From: Gordionus sp. m RMFG-2023
Taxonomy: Eukaryota; Nematomorpha; Gordioida; Chordodea; Parachordodidae
Assembly (NCBI RefSeq): GCF_954871325.1
Contig: NC_088778.1
Location: forward strand, 27,451,120 to 27,515,119
Reading direction: 5' to 3'
DNA: 64,000 nt
Each line of letters starts with the position of its first letter. Positions within the stretch are counted from its first letter, which is position 1. A program made the position numbers and the translations under genes. Below, piece by piece: positions 43,858 to 55,844 of this stretch. The notes below the pieces were generated by a model, which had not been told where the DNA came from, ran no database searches, and worked only from the letters and a program-made list of their open reading frames with translations.

Positions 43858-45301
43858 TTTTTTTTCCCAGTAACTTGTAAATAATTTAATTTTTTTTTGA
43901 GAAGTTCTTTTATTGAGATAATACTGGGTGCCTAAAAAAGAAACTAGAATTTTGAAGTCCCTATCACTCTAAACCGCCTCATTCGCCTTTTTTTAAAAAA
44001 AAATTGTTATATTTTTTTAAAAGTATATATTGATTTTTGACTTAATATATTGATTATGACTTAATATCCTGATTTTTCGAATTTTTTCAAATCAGAAGGA
44101 AGGAACGATATAGTTATCTAAATCAGCATAAGAGTTCAAAGTAAGCAATTTACACTGTAAAGCAAAATACATTTTGAGGCTAAAAAAAAATTTGACAATA
44201 AATAACTGGGTTCCTAATATGTTGGATATCTATAGCTTGGACGTTTCCTTTTTTTCACAATTTTTTCTAATCATAAATAGTCCAAAATATTTAGGATTTT
44301 AAACAAATCTGATTAGTAAATGCTTCACCCTCAAAAAATCAAACAATTATTTTGTAAATTAATAATGTTATTAAAAGGTGATCTTATGCTGATAAAACTA
44401 TGCCACCAGAAATTCTAATATTTTTGTTTAATTAAATGAGCCCTAAAGCGATTTCGAATACGAGAATCATGTTCTAAAAACAATGCCTCTGATCTAAATG
44501 CCGATTATCAAGTGTCTAGCGAATTAATAAAGTTGTAAAAAAAATAGGCTTCAATATTTTGGATTAAAAAATTCGTGAAATGACCCATAATTTTGCAAGA
44601 AAAGATAAATTTGGCTTCCCATCAGTGGAAGATGAGATCGTTAGGGGCTATACAAGATAAAAGATAAAAGAGGACCAATTAAACACATATATTTTGATTA
44701 TATTTATTCTGAAATTCTATAAACTGTGTTTAAATAAATCTTCAAAGTATAATTTATGGTTAGGGAAATTTTGAAAAAAAGAAGAGAGGCTCTCCCGCTA
44801 CAGCCCAACATAATAGAAATCCATCTATCTTGTTTTTGAAAAAGAAAATGAGAACCTTGAGTTATTTATTATGTTGTTAAATTTAACATTGATACTTGAT
44901 CAAATTCTAAGAAATTTTAAGGGTAATTAAGTTATACATACTATTTGATAAATATCGAATTATTAACGAGTGACACGTTCTTAGAATCAATTTTATAACG
45001 CGACGTTTTTTTTAGCTACTAAGTATAAAAAGGTATTATCTTATACTCGGGATTTGGGAATAACGATAAAATACATTTTATTTTAGTATTCAAATTTTTT
45101 ACAGCTAATTAAAGACTGAAGAGTTGACAGGAATTCTATAATAATAATTATTATTATTCAGTGCCTTCACTATCTCTTGGCGTTATAGAGAATGCTGAAA
45201 AAATAAGTTTTCTTTAAGAAAAAAAATTTAGCTCAAAAAACTTTTTATTTTAAATAGAAAACAATTTAATTTCGACAATGGACAGCATTTAGCTCGCAAG
45301 C

Positions 45302-45917
45302 CAATGGCGTAGCTAGGAATTTACCTTAGAGGGAGTCCAAACATATAAAGGCATGGGGGCTTCGCCCACCCAGACTTCCCTTTAACGGGCCTTCGGCCCT
45401 TTTGCCCGGCCTTTGGCCGGGTTTATCTTAAAATCATATTTGTTTTTCTTATAATATAAAAGTCCTCGAATTATTGGTTATTTTAATTAGTTGTTAAACG
45501 GCTCGATTCGATTTTTATAAACAGCTAACTCAATATTTTAGCCAAAAAAATATTGCTCAAGCCTAGACATTTCACGAATAATGTCTAAACCATTGTATTA
45601 TCCATGAGCAAAATTTTCAAGCTTGCATAATTTTCTGGCTAATATATTGAGTTAGCCATATCTGCTCAAATTGAGCCATCAACAACAATAATTTTAATTA
45701 AAATAACATTTCGACATAACTTTTATAGATATACGTTTCAATTAATTATAATTTTATAGAAAATCAATTTACGAATAAAAAGCGATTATTTAAAATATAA
45801 ATATTCATGGTATTTATTTTATATAAAGTCCATTTTGAGTCTTTTAATCTAAAATAAAAATTTTTACTCTGGGGGGGGGTCCAAACCCAAAAAGCCCTCC
45901 CAGTAGCTACGCCACTG
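45302..45917. mobile_element. hAT-like element with 8-bp target duplication (7/8), CAGTGGCGTAGC termini
   Basis: Left CAATGGCGTAGCTAGG, right GTAGCTACGCCACTG (inverted). The octamers TCGCAAGC (45294-45301) and TTGCAAGC (45918-45925) flank it. Inside are GGGCTTCGCCCACC, GGGCCTTCGGCCC and GGCCTTTGGCC hairpins, a G9 run and a nested family B element. Confidence 0.72.
45488..45688. mobile_element. Family B copy 6, nested
   Basis: GTTGTTAAACGGCTCGATTC at the left and TTGAGCCATCAACAACAA at the right. It lies inside the 45302-45917 element and is therefore younger than it. Confidence 0.65.
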
Positions 45918-46010
45918 TTGCAAGCTGTCCCAATTTTTAACTTGCCCGATGTTTAAAAATTATTTTTTCACGCTCCCGCCCCATGTTTTTAGTATTTTTA
46001 AAATCAGTTA

Positions 46011-46137
46011 TACCCTATGTTCACAGTTAGCGCAAATTCGCGGCGATGTATGCCAAAAATGATATAAAATTATTATATAAACTATATTCATTTATATACT
46101 TCACCTTGAATTCGCGCTAACAGTGAAAGTAGAGATA
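46011..46137. mobile_element. Tc1/mariner-like miniature element, family C copy 2
   Basis: Left arm CCCTATGTTCACAGTTAGCG and right arm GCGCTAACAGTGAAAGTAGA are inverted. The inner arms AATTCGCGGCGA and TTCACCTTGAATT also pair. TA flanks are present. Same family as 511-615. Confidence 0.62.
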
Positions 46138-47330
46138 TGCGGACATGAGCAGACTAAAAAACTCGCTCGTTTTACAATTTTTTAATTTATAATCAATTAA
46201 TAGTTGGATAATAGCTCAACTCAAGGAATTCTCAAATGAAGGAATTTTTTAATTGGATGAGATTTTAAAATTAAACATGTATTTGAAGTAAGGAGTAGGA
46301 TTAAAGGCTAGAGAGATATGGGTTGGGGATAATTAAGGGCATGAGAGTGGGCTAGGGTTACGATATATTAAAAAAGGTTTTTTAAAAATTTATTAATAAC
46401 CCATCTGATAGGTCATGTGTATGTATATTAGACAAAATTTAAATAAATCAGCTGTTGTAATGACAATTTCTTTAAGTTGGACTAAAATATAATATTATGA
46501 CTGCTTCGGTCATTTAAAAAAAAAGTATGATAGATTATGTATTCGAGGCAACAATGTTTTATCTATCTATTTATTTTTAATAAAGAACTTCAGGAGCCAC
46601 AGGTCAAACGAAAGAAAAAGTTTCCAAAGGAAAAATTTGTAACTAAATTCTTTTGGTAATGCATCACGTGCAGGTTGGGACATCAATGACAATTTGTTAG
46701 AATTTTAAACTTATAAATAAAAAAAATTTCAATATTTTATTTAGATATATTCTATATTCATAATACAAATGATTTGCATTTATAATGTTATATTTGATTA
46801 ATATACTCATTCATTTCAAAAATCGAGTTATTAAAAAGATGGACACTATAAAGGTAATAAATTTTTTCAATAATCGCTAGAATGGAGGAGTGACATACAT
46901 ATGTAATTTTACTTTAATAGAAGAGATGGGGGGGGGGAGGCGTCATTCTCGAAAAATAGGAACTAATTTACTAAATATCCAATATTCAATTTCTAGAACA
47001 ATAGATTTTAATAAAATGATATAGGATTTTAGAAAATTTAATTATAAATAGGAAAAAAATGGTGTATTACAAAAAATAAATAGTTTGTACAATAAGATTT
47101 TATTTTGTTCTTTCTCAGTGTTTTTCATTTTGATTTGAAGATTCATTGTTTAGATAACAATATTTGATTTCCATTTATAAATACCCACCCACTCCCCTCC
47201 CCCATCCACCCGACCACCTCTTAAATTCACCAATGGAATGGATGTTAGGTTTAAAGCACAATTAATATATATTTTTTTTAAGTTATAAAAAATTTGTAGG
47301 ATAAAAAATGAGATAGATGATTTAATTTAG

Positions 47331-47870
47331 CAGTTTGGTTACGGTTCAGTATGTAAAAAATTATAATGGTTACGGTTTGGTTATGGTTCTTAAGAAAAAA
47401 TTTACAAAGGTTCGGTTCGGTTCAGCTAATTATAAAAGTTCATGGTTAGAAATCTTTTTTTTATAGAAGTAACACCATCGTCTAATTTATTTTTATTATA
47501 AGCATCTATGAATTATATATATAAAAAATATATAAGATTCAAAATAACTCATTTTTAAATATATTATAAGTAATATACTTTCTCATTTAAATGGATTCAT
47601 ATTTGTTTGTTGTGACGATAACACAAATTTTAGCCCCGAAAAGGCCCTTTCTACAGAAACTTGTGTTGCGGGAACCATCAGTACTCTAAGAGCAAGTTTA
47701 TATAATTCTGATTTGATTCCTAAAATATAAAGACTGAACCGGTTTAATCTTTTTTATAAAGGTTCTTTTTACTCCTTCAAAAAATAATTATATCGGTTCG
47801 GTTACAGTTCTGATATTTATAACGGTTTATAATGGTTTAACGGTTCGTTACGGTTCACCCCGGGTCTCTG
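47331..47870 (-). mobile_element. GGTTCGG-rich hAT element carrying a transposase C-terminus
   Basis: Ends CAGTTTGGTTACGGTTCAG (left) and, in reverse complement, CAGAGACCCGGGGTGAACCG (right). Both begin CAG and run into tandem GGTTCGGTTACGG-type motifs. Flanking octamers TAATTTAG and CCTTTTAG share only 5/8. The interior holds the hAT dimerisation motif on the minus strand (47583-47725). Related degenerate GGTTTCGGTTC tracts occur at 30540-30710 and 31205-31345. Confidence 0.6.
47583..47725 (-). pseudogene. hAT transposase C-terminal dimerisation motif, fragment
   Basis: Minus-strand frame ending in TGA: SELYKLALRVLMVPATQVSV followed by ERAFSGLKFVLSSQQTNMNP and F-K. The hAT dimerisation consensus is (I/V)PA(S/T)xxx(S/V)ERxFS, with NxR or NMNP at the end of the helix. 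Only the last 45 or so residues survive. The central transposase in 20662-21284 belongs to a different hAT lineage. Confidence 0.75.
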
Positions 47871-49074
47871 CCTTTTAGCCTTAACATAAATTTAATACTC
47901 GAAATATATATAGATCGGAATTTTAAAATTTATAAATACTAGGAACTTATACCTAAAAAGTATTATTTGTAATTCGATGTTCGATTTTGTTTGAATCGAT
48001 TCGGATTTTACGATATGAATAACAAAATTATTCGATTAGAAAATTCGAATCAAGTACGAATAAGGGAAATATAATATATAGCGTATTAATTTTTTAATCT
48101 ATTATTCGTGTGATTTAAAAATATTCAAAATTATTCGTAAATAATTAAAATTATGTAAATATTTAACATATTCCTTATGAAACTTTAATTTTTTAGAAAC
48201 TTTATTAACCACATCTATAATTAGGTTTTTTTTTAAAAAAAAAAATTTGATAATCCATTTTTGATAATATTTTTAAAGAAATTTTAGAATCGAATATTGG
48301 AAGAATTAATCTAATAATATTTTAAATGGAATTTATTCTATTTAATTCGCATTCCTTCAGGTGTTACTAAATGGATCTCATAAGGTTAGAACCTGTGATT
48401 ATTATTTTTGGTGAAGAACTCTTTTAAAATCAATTAAAAATTATACAAAAATTTAAAGTTATAGGATTAGTATTTTTTTGGAAAGAATGAGTTTTATATT
48501 GTTATCACATATTTATTACATATTTAATTAACTTCAATTTTTCTCTCCTTTTTTTTTGACACTTATAATATATTTTATATAGGAATTTGCAATTATGGTT
48601 TATATCATTTATATTATATAAATATACTCTATTGATTTTTTTTATATTTTTTATTAACTTTTATTAAAAGTTAAAAAAAAAAAAATTTACTATTGTAAAT
48701 TTTATAATATTTTTGATATGTATGCAAAAATATTTACATATTCAATTTCCATAAAAATGTCATGAAAAAAAAAACATAAAATTTATAGGACAACAATTTA
48801 CACTGGACTATATATATCATGAGTTAATTAGCTAATAGATATATATATTTTTTTTATAAAAATATAAGTATGAACAATCGGGTCGCTACTTTGTTGTAAA
48901 AATAAATAAAATACAAAAATTTTATTTCAAAATTGGGAAGTATATATAAATATCATAACCATTATATAATATTTAATATGTCATAAGTTTTTCATGACTA
49001 TTTTTTCTACTTTTTCATAATAAGTAATTATGTTAGAATAATAACTCTTGGATAAACAATTAGCGTAATAATTA

Positions 49075-52000
49075 ATGGGAACTTTGCCCGTCATTAATTC
49101 GAGTGAATTTCGTAATAAAAAACTTAATGATTATCATCTTTATGAGCAGTTGAATGATGAATTTCGCCAAAAGGCTACTTTGTTGGATACAAATTGCAAC
49201 AAAAAATATAGTGGTGATTTTAATTTAATTCCCAACAACCATCATTTTCATAGTATACCTAAAAAACATAAATACGAATTTTTTAGCAGTATCAACAAAA
49301 ATTTTAGCAAATCCTCGTTTACCATTGCCAATGATTGTTGCAACAGAATAAAAAAGAGTAATAGTACCTCGCCCCACAGGATCAAAGAAAATATTCCTTC
49401 TTGGAAAATGACCAATCAAAAATGGGAAAGCGGTGACATCATACCTAAGAACGCTACCCGCCATATAATTCAAAAATTTGAAGAAGAGAGCGTAAAGGCT
49501 AAAGTACAAAATGGATCTAAAATTCCTCCTACCTATTCGAAAGGCGATATTAATCCTAATATATCAAAAATCATTTCCACCATAGTAAGTAAAAACCAAT
49601 ATTTTTATAATAATAATAGGGATAGCAATAATGATAAAGACAACAATGTCTCCTCCCCGAACGGTGATATCAGGGCAAATAGTACGCTTACCCGATTAAA
49701 GGGGAAAAAACCTAGTTATGGCGAAGATGACACTCATAAATCGAATTCGAAGAGACTATTATTCAGCAGCAAGGGAACAGTACGGGGTATACGCAGTAAG
49801 GTATACGAGATAGTCAGAAATTATATCGATACGAATATCGCATTAAAAGTAGGCCTATAATTATGTCCTAAATAAATATTTTATTATCTATTTTCTTCTT
49901 TTTAAATTTTCTATGGGGAGAGCAAGTGGTTAGAAGGTTATAGGCTTCTTTAGAAGAGTTAATTTTTTTAAAAATACTTCTTCAAATTATCTTTTATCAT
50001 TTTTGATCAAATATTCTTAAAAATCTTATATCTCTTTTTATTAGTAAAGTGTCGTATTCACCCTTTGAAATATCGTGATACGATAAATTTAATTAGGGAA
50101 AGTATATTTCAAAACAAAAAATAAAAATTAAGTCTACAATATGATATGAGTAACATTTACAGAGAGAATTTCTTTTACTTATACTATTATATAAATGGTA
50201 TAATAAATAAAATTAAATTAAATACAAATCAATATAACAAGTTGATTTAAATTTTTGATTTGAATTTTTGAATAGAAAAAATTATTGAACGAAAAGGTTA
50301 CCATATACACCACAACCTGCACAGCCCTCAGGGAGACATATACAAGATCCGAAAATGCCAAAACATTACTGAATGCTATGAATGTAAAATGATTCCTAAT
50401 TTCGTATTATTATAATTATTTCTGGCGCATCCTTCTTTACTATATAGCTATAATTACCATAAAAATATTGTAAAGGTAAAATATGAAGAAAAAGATTGTT
50501 ATATAGACTCGAAATATACCCAAGAAGTCAAAATGTTATTTCCGACCCATGATTTACCTCAATTACCCCAAATATTCATAAATACTCAACATTTAGGGGT
50601 AATATACTTTTTAATTCTAATATGTTATATTGAGATATTAAATTTATTATTCGAAATATCTCAATTTTAAATCATTTAATAAGAGCAAAATTTTATAGCT
50701 AAGAAACCTTATTTGATCATAAATGCATTTCATCATGTACAGAGTACCCAAAATGTGGCTTTCATGACAATTTTGCCTGGAACAGTTGCAACACTTTAAA
50801 ATTATATCCACATTTTATATAGATTTTTCATATAAATTAAAAAAATACACAAAATTTATGGCGAAAATTGTCTGTATTTTATAGGGTAGGTAGTCTAGAC
50901 ATGGTAAGCATTTCTCTATAAAATCCTATCTAAAAATTTTTTAATCGATTTAGCCATTCCTTAATTTTTAAAATTATTTGGCAGCATTTCTTATTGAAAC
51001 AGTTCGGTATAGTCAAATAGTATATATATATACATTCTCTATTAATGATTAAATTCATTATTACTGCGTATATAAAATTTTACCTTTCACCATATTATTT
51101 ACATATAAATATTTAATGAACATACTTACTTAACTAAGCGATAAAAACGTTAAACTATTAAATTTACCTTTTAGATTATTATCAATTTAAACGTTTACGA
51201 ATATTTTTTAATGTTTATGTCAAAAATAAAAACTTAGATGAAGATAAATAATATATGTACCCAATTAAAAATAATTAATATATACAAAAAAAAACTATAA
51301 ATTATTGAAATTGTAGTGTATAAGGTATGAGATGATTGTAACAGATTAACTCCCCTTGAAAATTTAAATTTTAAACCTTTGCTTTAAATGATAGAATTCC
51401 AGGGGATTGCGCAGTAGAATATTTAATTTCTTTGCGATAATATAAAACAGAATTAGACCTTTAGGAAGACCTCTGGTGCTAGATATAACTTGATAAGAGA
51501 TAATCACAAGGTAGATCTGAGCATTTATTTATTTTGATCATTTCATGCTTATGAAAATGGTTTGAGGTAAGAATAATATCGGAAAAATCTCATTGAATCT
51601 ACGCGATAGTTAGACATATATAGATAGTAAATGGTTGAACGTCTTTCCACAACAACCTAATATTTTAAAAACGCGAGACCCTGATGACTCAAATAATCTA
51701 CTACAAATCCCCAACTCCTGCAAGAGTTCTATGATACCATATAACCTAAAGGAATTCTAACAGCTCCATTGAACAATGCATGGCAATGGAAAAGAAGCTA
51801 CTGTTAAGGAGCATAATTCGTTCTCATTTTATAAGTTTAATAGGCTTGTAGTTGAAGGTCGGGTATTAACTCTTGAGGGTATGTGCTCATGGATTCTTTA
51901 CTAAAAGGCTAATCAAAATCTTTGGGCAGGAATGAAAGGTATTTGCGCATTTAAGAGGGTCTCATTTGACCACGCTTTGATGGCAATGTCGAGTGGGCTA

Positions 52001-53310
52001 TCAGGCAATTTGATTAACACGAAGATCATTGATGAAAAATTTAAGCCCTATGAAGTAAAAGTAAGTTGAAATGATACTTTATGAGAGGTAAAAATATATA
52101 TCTAAATTTTTTCTTTTAGAATATATTAAATTTTCCCGCTTTCATTTTTTTCCTATAAATTTTAAGTTAGCCGAAATTTGAAAGGAGTTTTTGATTCGTC
52201 ATAATTCTAAAAATGGCCCTCAATGTTTTTGAAAACGCTTAATAATATAAGTGTAATTATGAAAAAATCAATTGAGCTTATCAACTTTATTTAATGACGC
52301 TATTGAGGGTTTTAAGGAGATGAACGGGAGGAACAGGTGATTTGATAATAACTTAATTAAAATGCAAAATATCTGATAGTTATAAAAGGGACCAAAAATC
52401 TGATAATATAGTAGAACTATATGTTCTATATAAGTTATGATTAGTTGATATACCTATAAATTTAGAGTTGAAATTAATCCTAAGCCAGGTCCGGTTGGGA
52501 TTTTTTTAAAAAAGTCTCCATTTAAAGCCAGATTGGCATTTCATTTTACATCATCTTAAATAACTACGGAGATTGGTTTTGGTTTATTAATTTTACCTCG
52601 GACCGAAGTTTTAAAATAAATTTACCACCCATGAAGAGCGAGTTCACTAATTTTAATAAAGTCGTTGAATTAAAATTAAAAATAGTACCAAGGAGTATAC
52701 AATCTCATTTTATATTGTTATTTGTTTTATGAAAATTATCATTCAAATTAATAATATTTTATACAAATATAATCTGGTCATGTCCTGGCCCGACTTATTA
52801 CAAAAGTGGGCTGTTAAAGTTAACATATTCTATATAAATAATATATTTGATAATAGTATAGGATTTAGCCTAAATATGGCCAGTCAACATCAGGTTTTCT
52901 AAATTGATTTTTCGTGGTAGCTGAAGAGATAGCTTGATATAAAAATTTGAGTGATAAAGATTTGGAAAGAGGAGGATAAGGGTGAACTGTGTCTATAATC
53001 CAACTTCCCGCATTTTTTCTTCCACTTAAAAATCGTATGCGTGAATTCTTTATATATATTTTAATATAAAAAGGGTTACAAAGAGCTCGAAGAACTTAAC
53101 GAAGCCGGTATATTAGGTGAAATATTAGAAAAGTACAAAATGGGAATTCTAAAACCTCATTGCTTGAGTTGTGGCGATTTGAACTATGTTATGTGTCCAA
53201 AGTGTCATGGGGGAAAACGTTCCGCAATTTTCAACTCATTCTCCCAAATTCCGCTAAAGTGTGTTCATTGTGAAGAAACGGGTCTTATAAGATGTCAAAA
53301 TTGTAGTTAA
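49075..53310 (+). CDS. GRXCR1: Glutaredoxin domain-containing cysteine-rich protein, GRXCR1-like (4 exons)
   Basis: Exons are 49075-49848, 50297-50383, 50476-50598 and 53074-53310 (TAA). All junctions are phase 0 and the total is 406 residues. ATG 49075 is the first after an in-frame TAA at 49069-49071. Residues 1 to about 225 are a low-complexity Asn/Lys/Ser-rich region without recognised domains. KGTVRGIRSKVYEIV matches the GRXCR1 block before the fold (GTVRGVKYKV). The glutaredoxin-like fold runs from about 259: VTIYTTTCTALRETYTR, then VKYEEKDC, then LPQLPQIFINTQHLGG, where vertebrates have VVIYTTC and SLPVVFIDGHYLGG. The last exon has four CxxC pairs (CLSC, CPKC followed by HGG, CVHC, CQNC), the zinc-binding Cys-rich tail. 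Vertebrate GRXCR1 acts in actin-rich stereocilia and microvilli; a role in microvillar or sensory cells here is inference. The N-terminal region is about 100 residues longer than in human GRXCR1. Confidence 0.93.
51390..52060. other. Higher-GC island in GRXCR1-like intron 3, possibly decayed coding DNA
   Basis: Between 51390 and 52060 the sequence is richer in GC and less homopolymeric than its surroundings, as in old coding DNA. On the plus strand around 51780-52050 weak frames contain text such as FNRLVVEGRVLTLEGMCSWI. I do not recognise a family. It may be a transposon relic; it is not part of the GRXCR1-like gene as modelled. Confidence 0.3.
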
Positions 53311-53314
53311 TAAA
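53309..53314 (+). terminator. AATAAA overlapping the GRXCR1-like stop codon
   Basis: The TAA stop (53308-53310) overlaps an AATAAA hexamer. If used, the 3' UTR would be only 15-30 nt. Further AATAAA copies lie about 120 and 235 bases downstream and may be the real signals. Confidence 0.3.
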
Positions 53315-55844
53315 TTGTATAAATATACGCCGATTATAACGAAGAGATTTGCAGCTATGTATAATATGAAACGTATATAATTTTTAATTTTTTTTCTAAA
53401 ATGCAATTTTATAAATTATGTCCGACATCAATAAATTCAAAAGTCAAATTAAACCAATACATTATGCCATCATATTTAGATATTAACAATTTATTATCAA
53501 ATATTTAAGAAATTTACAAATGAACCAAAATTCGAATATATTCTAAAATAAAGAATGATCATTTTTTAAAAAAAGTAAAAAATAATTCCCATCCAACGGC
53601 TGAATATGGAGTGTTAATAACTATGGGGATGTAAATGGTATGGTATTTTAAAGGTCGGTGCTTTATTGTAATTTTAGTGTGCGTTATAGCTACTACTAAT
53701 TAACTCGATTTTACTGAAAAACCCAATCAAATGTCTCGTGCTAAGAAAACGTCGAAGAATGTTGTTTGAGGTAATATGGAGCCAGCAATCAATATATTTT
53801 TTAAGGGTGACGCCATCAGAATCCAAGAAGTGTAATATTAAAAGTTGTTAGGCCTAAATTAGAACTTGGATAATTATTTGAAGCTACTTTTATCTTTTAA
53901 TTGTCTGTTCGATAAAACTCAAAGGAATAATAAATTAATAGAATATACCAATTTATTGGTAAGACTAGTTTCCCTGAATAAATAAATAAAATTTATATCC
54001 CATTATATACGACCCCACCTCCGACTTGACAAATAATTGGGAATCAAGTTATACAAAAAGTATGAAAACCCAGACAGGGCCACTTGTACAAATATTTACA
54101 AATATTAATAATGAGCCGGGTTGACACGTGCAATATATAGTGATAATCATTTACCTTAGATATCTGTCACCCGCTAAAAATCTGAACTGGATCTGTCAAA
54201 TCCATAAAAAGTTCTAAGACGCAATTGTATTGAAAATTAAATAAAATCGAAACTAATTTCAAAACCTCTCTTGATTTTTGTCAAACCACCTAGATCGTAA
54301 GATTCCCTAAATTTTTAATATTATAATTTTCAACTTATTATCTCTAAATATTACTCATTTACATTTTTATGATGATGCATTTTTGATATCTATATCTAAT
54401 ATGGGACTACAAATGGGTCTCTCTATACCCCTCAAAATTAAATATCAATCCACTAATTCAGGCAGAAACTAAAAAGTTAAACAAATACAAAAATATTAAC
54501 AACTTCATAATCACTCCAATTGTGACTTCCCCAAATGGTCATTTTTCGTCATTAACATATATGTTTTTAAAAAGTCTAGGTGATAAAATAGGGCTTTTTA
54601 TTAAAGAAGCCAAGAAATTTTTACATATGCACCAAAAGATTCAAATAATTTTAATTTAATATTATATTGATATAAACCAAATAAATATTAAAAAATGAAG
54701 GCTCTTATATCTCTCATCTGGAACTATTTAATACATCAACCATTTTATAAATAATTTTTGTCTCTGATATCTGTATTGCTGCGCATTTGTAATTATATCA
54801 TATCATTAATAAATTAATTTTTTTGTGAAGTGTCTATATTACTTTTTCATTTAGTATTTTGTTTAGATTGTTTTTAATATATAGTTAATCATTTTGTAAT
54901 TTATTTTCAAATATTATTAATTAGAATCAAATAATTTGCTTTTAAATTCAAAAATAAATATCAAAACTTTAATGCTCGAACTGGCCTATTAAAATTTTAC
55001 GAAAAATTTGAGATTTGCGAGGTACTGCCTACGATTCAGTTTATAAATTGTCCGACCCGGCCCGAAAATTTTTATGCACATATTGCCCGGCTCGGCTCAT
55101 AATATGCAATTTCTTAAATTATCGGTTATGACCCGGTTTCAATTTTTTTAAAAAATTTTTCCTTTGTAGATCTCTATTTAAGAGAACATAAAATTTTACG
55201 ATGAGAGGAAAGAGGAATTACCCAATTTAAAACTCCTTGGTTACGCGCATATTTTAAATAATTGCTATATTGCAAAATTTTAAAATATATCCAAAGGAAG
55301 ATTCCTTAAAAAATAAGTAAATTTTTTAAATAAATGAAATAAAAAAAATAAGTTTTCTTTAATTAAATGTCAACAAAATAGGGAAGTTCCGCTTATCTTA
55401 ATTATAATTTTATAATTTAATGTATCATAAAAATTATTTAGAAATATATAAAATAATTTGAAATAGTTGGCATTAATGATGATTCGCGTGATTTTTTATG
55501 AATATACCCTTATTTAGTTTACTCACAATTTAATAAAATGTTTCAAATCACTTATAAGCACTAAGAAGAAATAATTTTAAATATAATTGTATGACCTTGA
55601 AGTTAAATATCATTACTGGTTGCAATTGAGTCGTCAGATGCTAGTATATAAAATTTAAAAGGGACTCATTTTAAAAAATATTATAAAAATAAAATGGGAA
55701 TTTAAATAATGTAAATTAATTGATAGCTAAAATATATAATATTTTGGCAAAAATAGAGCGTTTATATTATATATTTGACAATATTATTTAAAATATTATA
55801 AAGTATAAACATTTTTAAAAAAGTCACATTCAGGAAATTTCTTT
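53315..55844. other. Intergenic between GRXCR1-like gene and P450
   Basis: AT-rich. A degenerate GC-rich repeat at about 55030-55180 (CCGACCCGGCCCG, CCCGGCTCGGCTC, ending GTAGATCTCTA) resembles family A. No promoter could be recognised for the P450; the ATG at 55845 follows shortly after a possible acceptor (TTCAG at about 55833). Confidence 0.4.

Larger units (their letters stand above)
43858..49074. other. Intergenic, repeats only
   Basis: Holds the nested pair at 45302-45917, the family C copy, a G9 run near 46929 and the GGTTCGG hAT element. A patch near 47960-48120 is rich in ATTCGAAT-type motifs and resembles the patch at 13600-13790. Confidence 0.45.

Noticed and set aside
49225-49509. 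Minus-strand frame of 94 residues
   Set aside because: Antisense shadow of the first GRXCR1-like exon, which has clear coding evidence on the plus strand.
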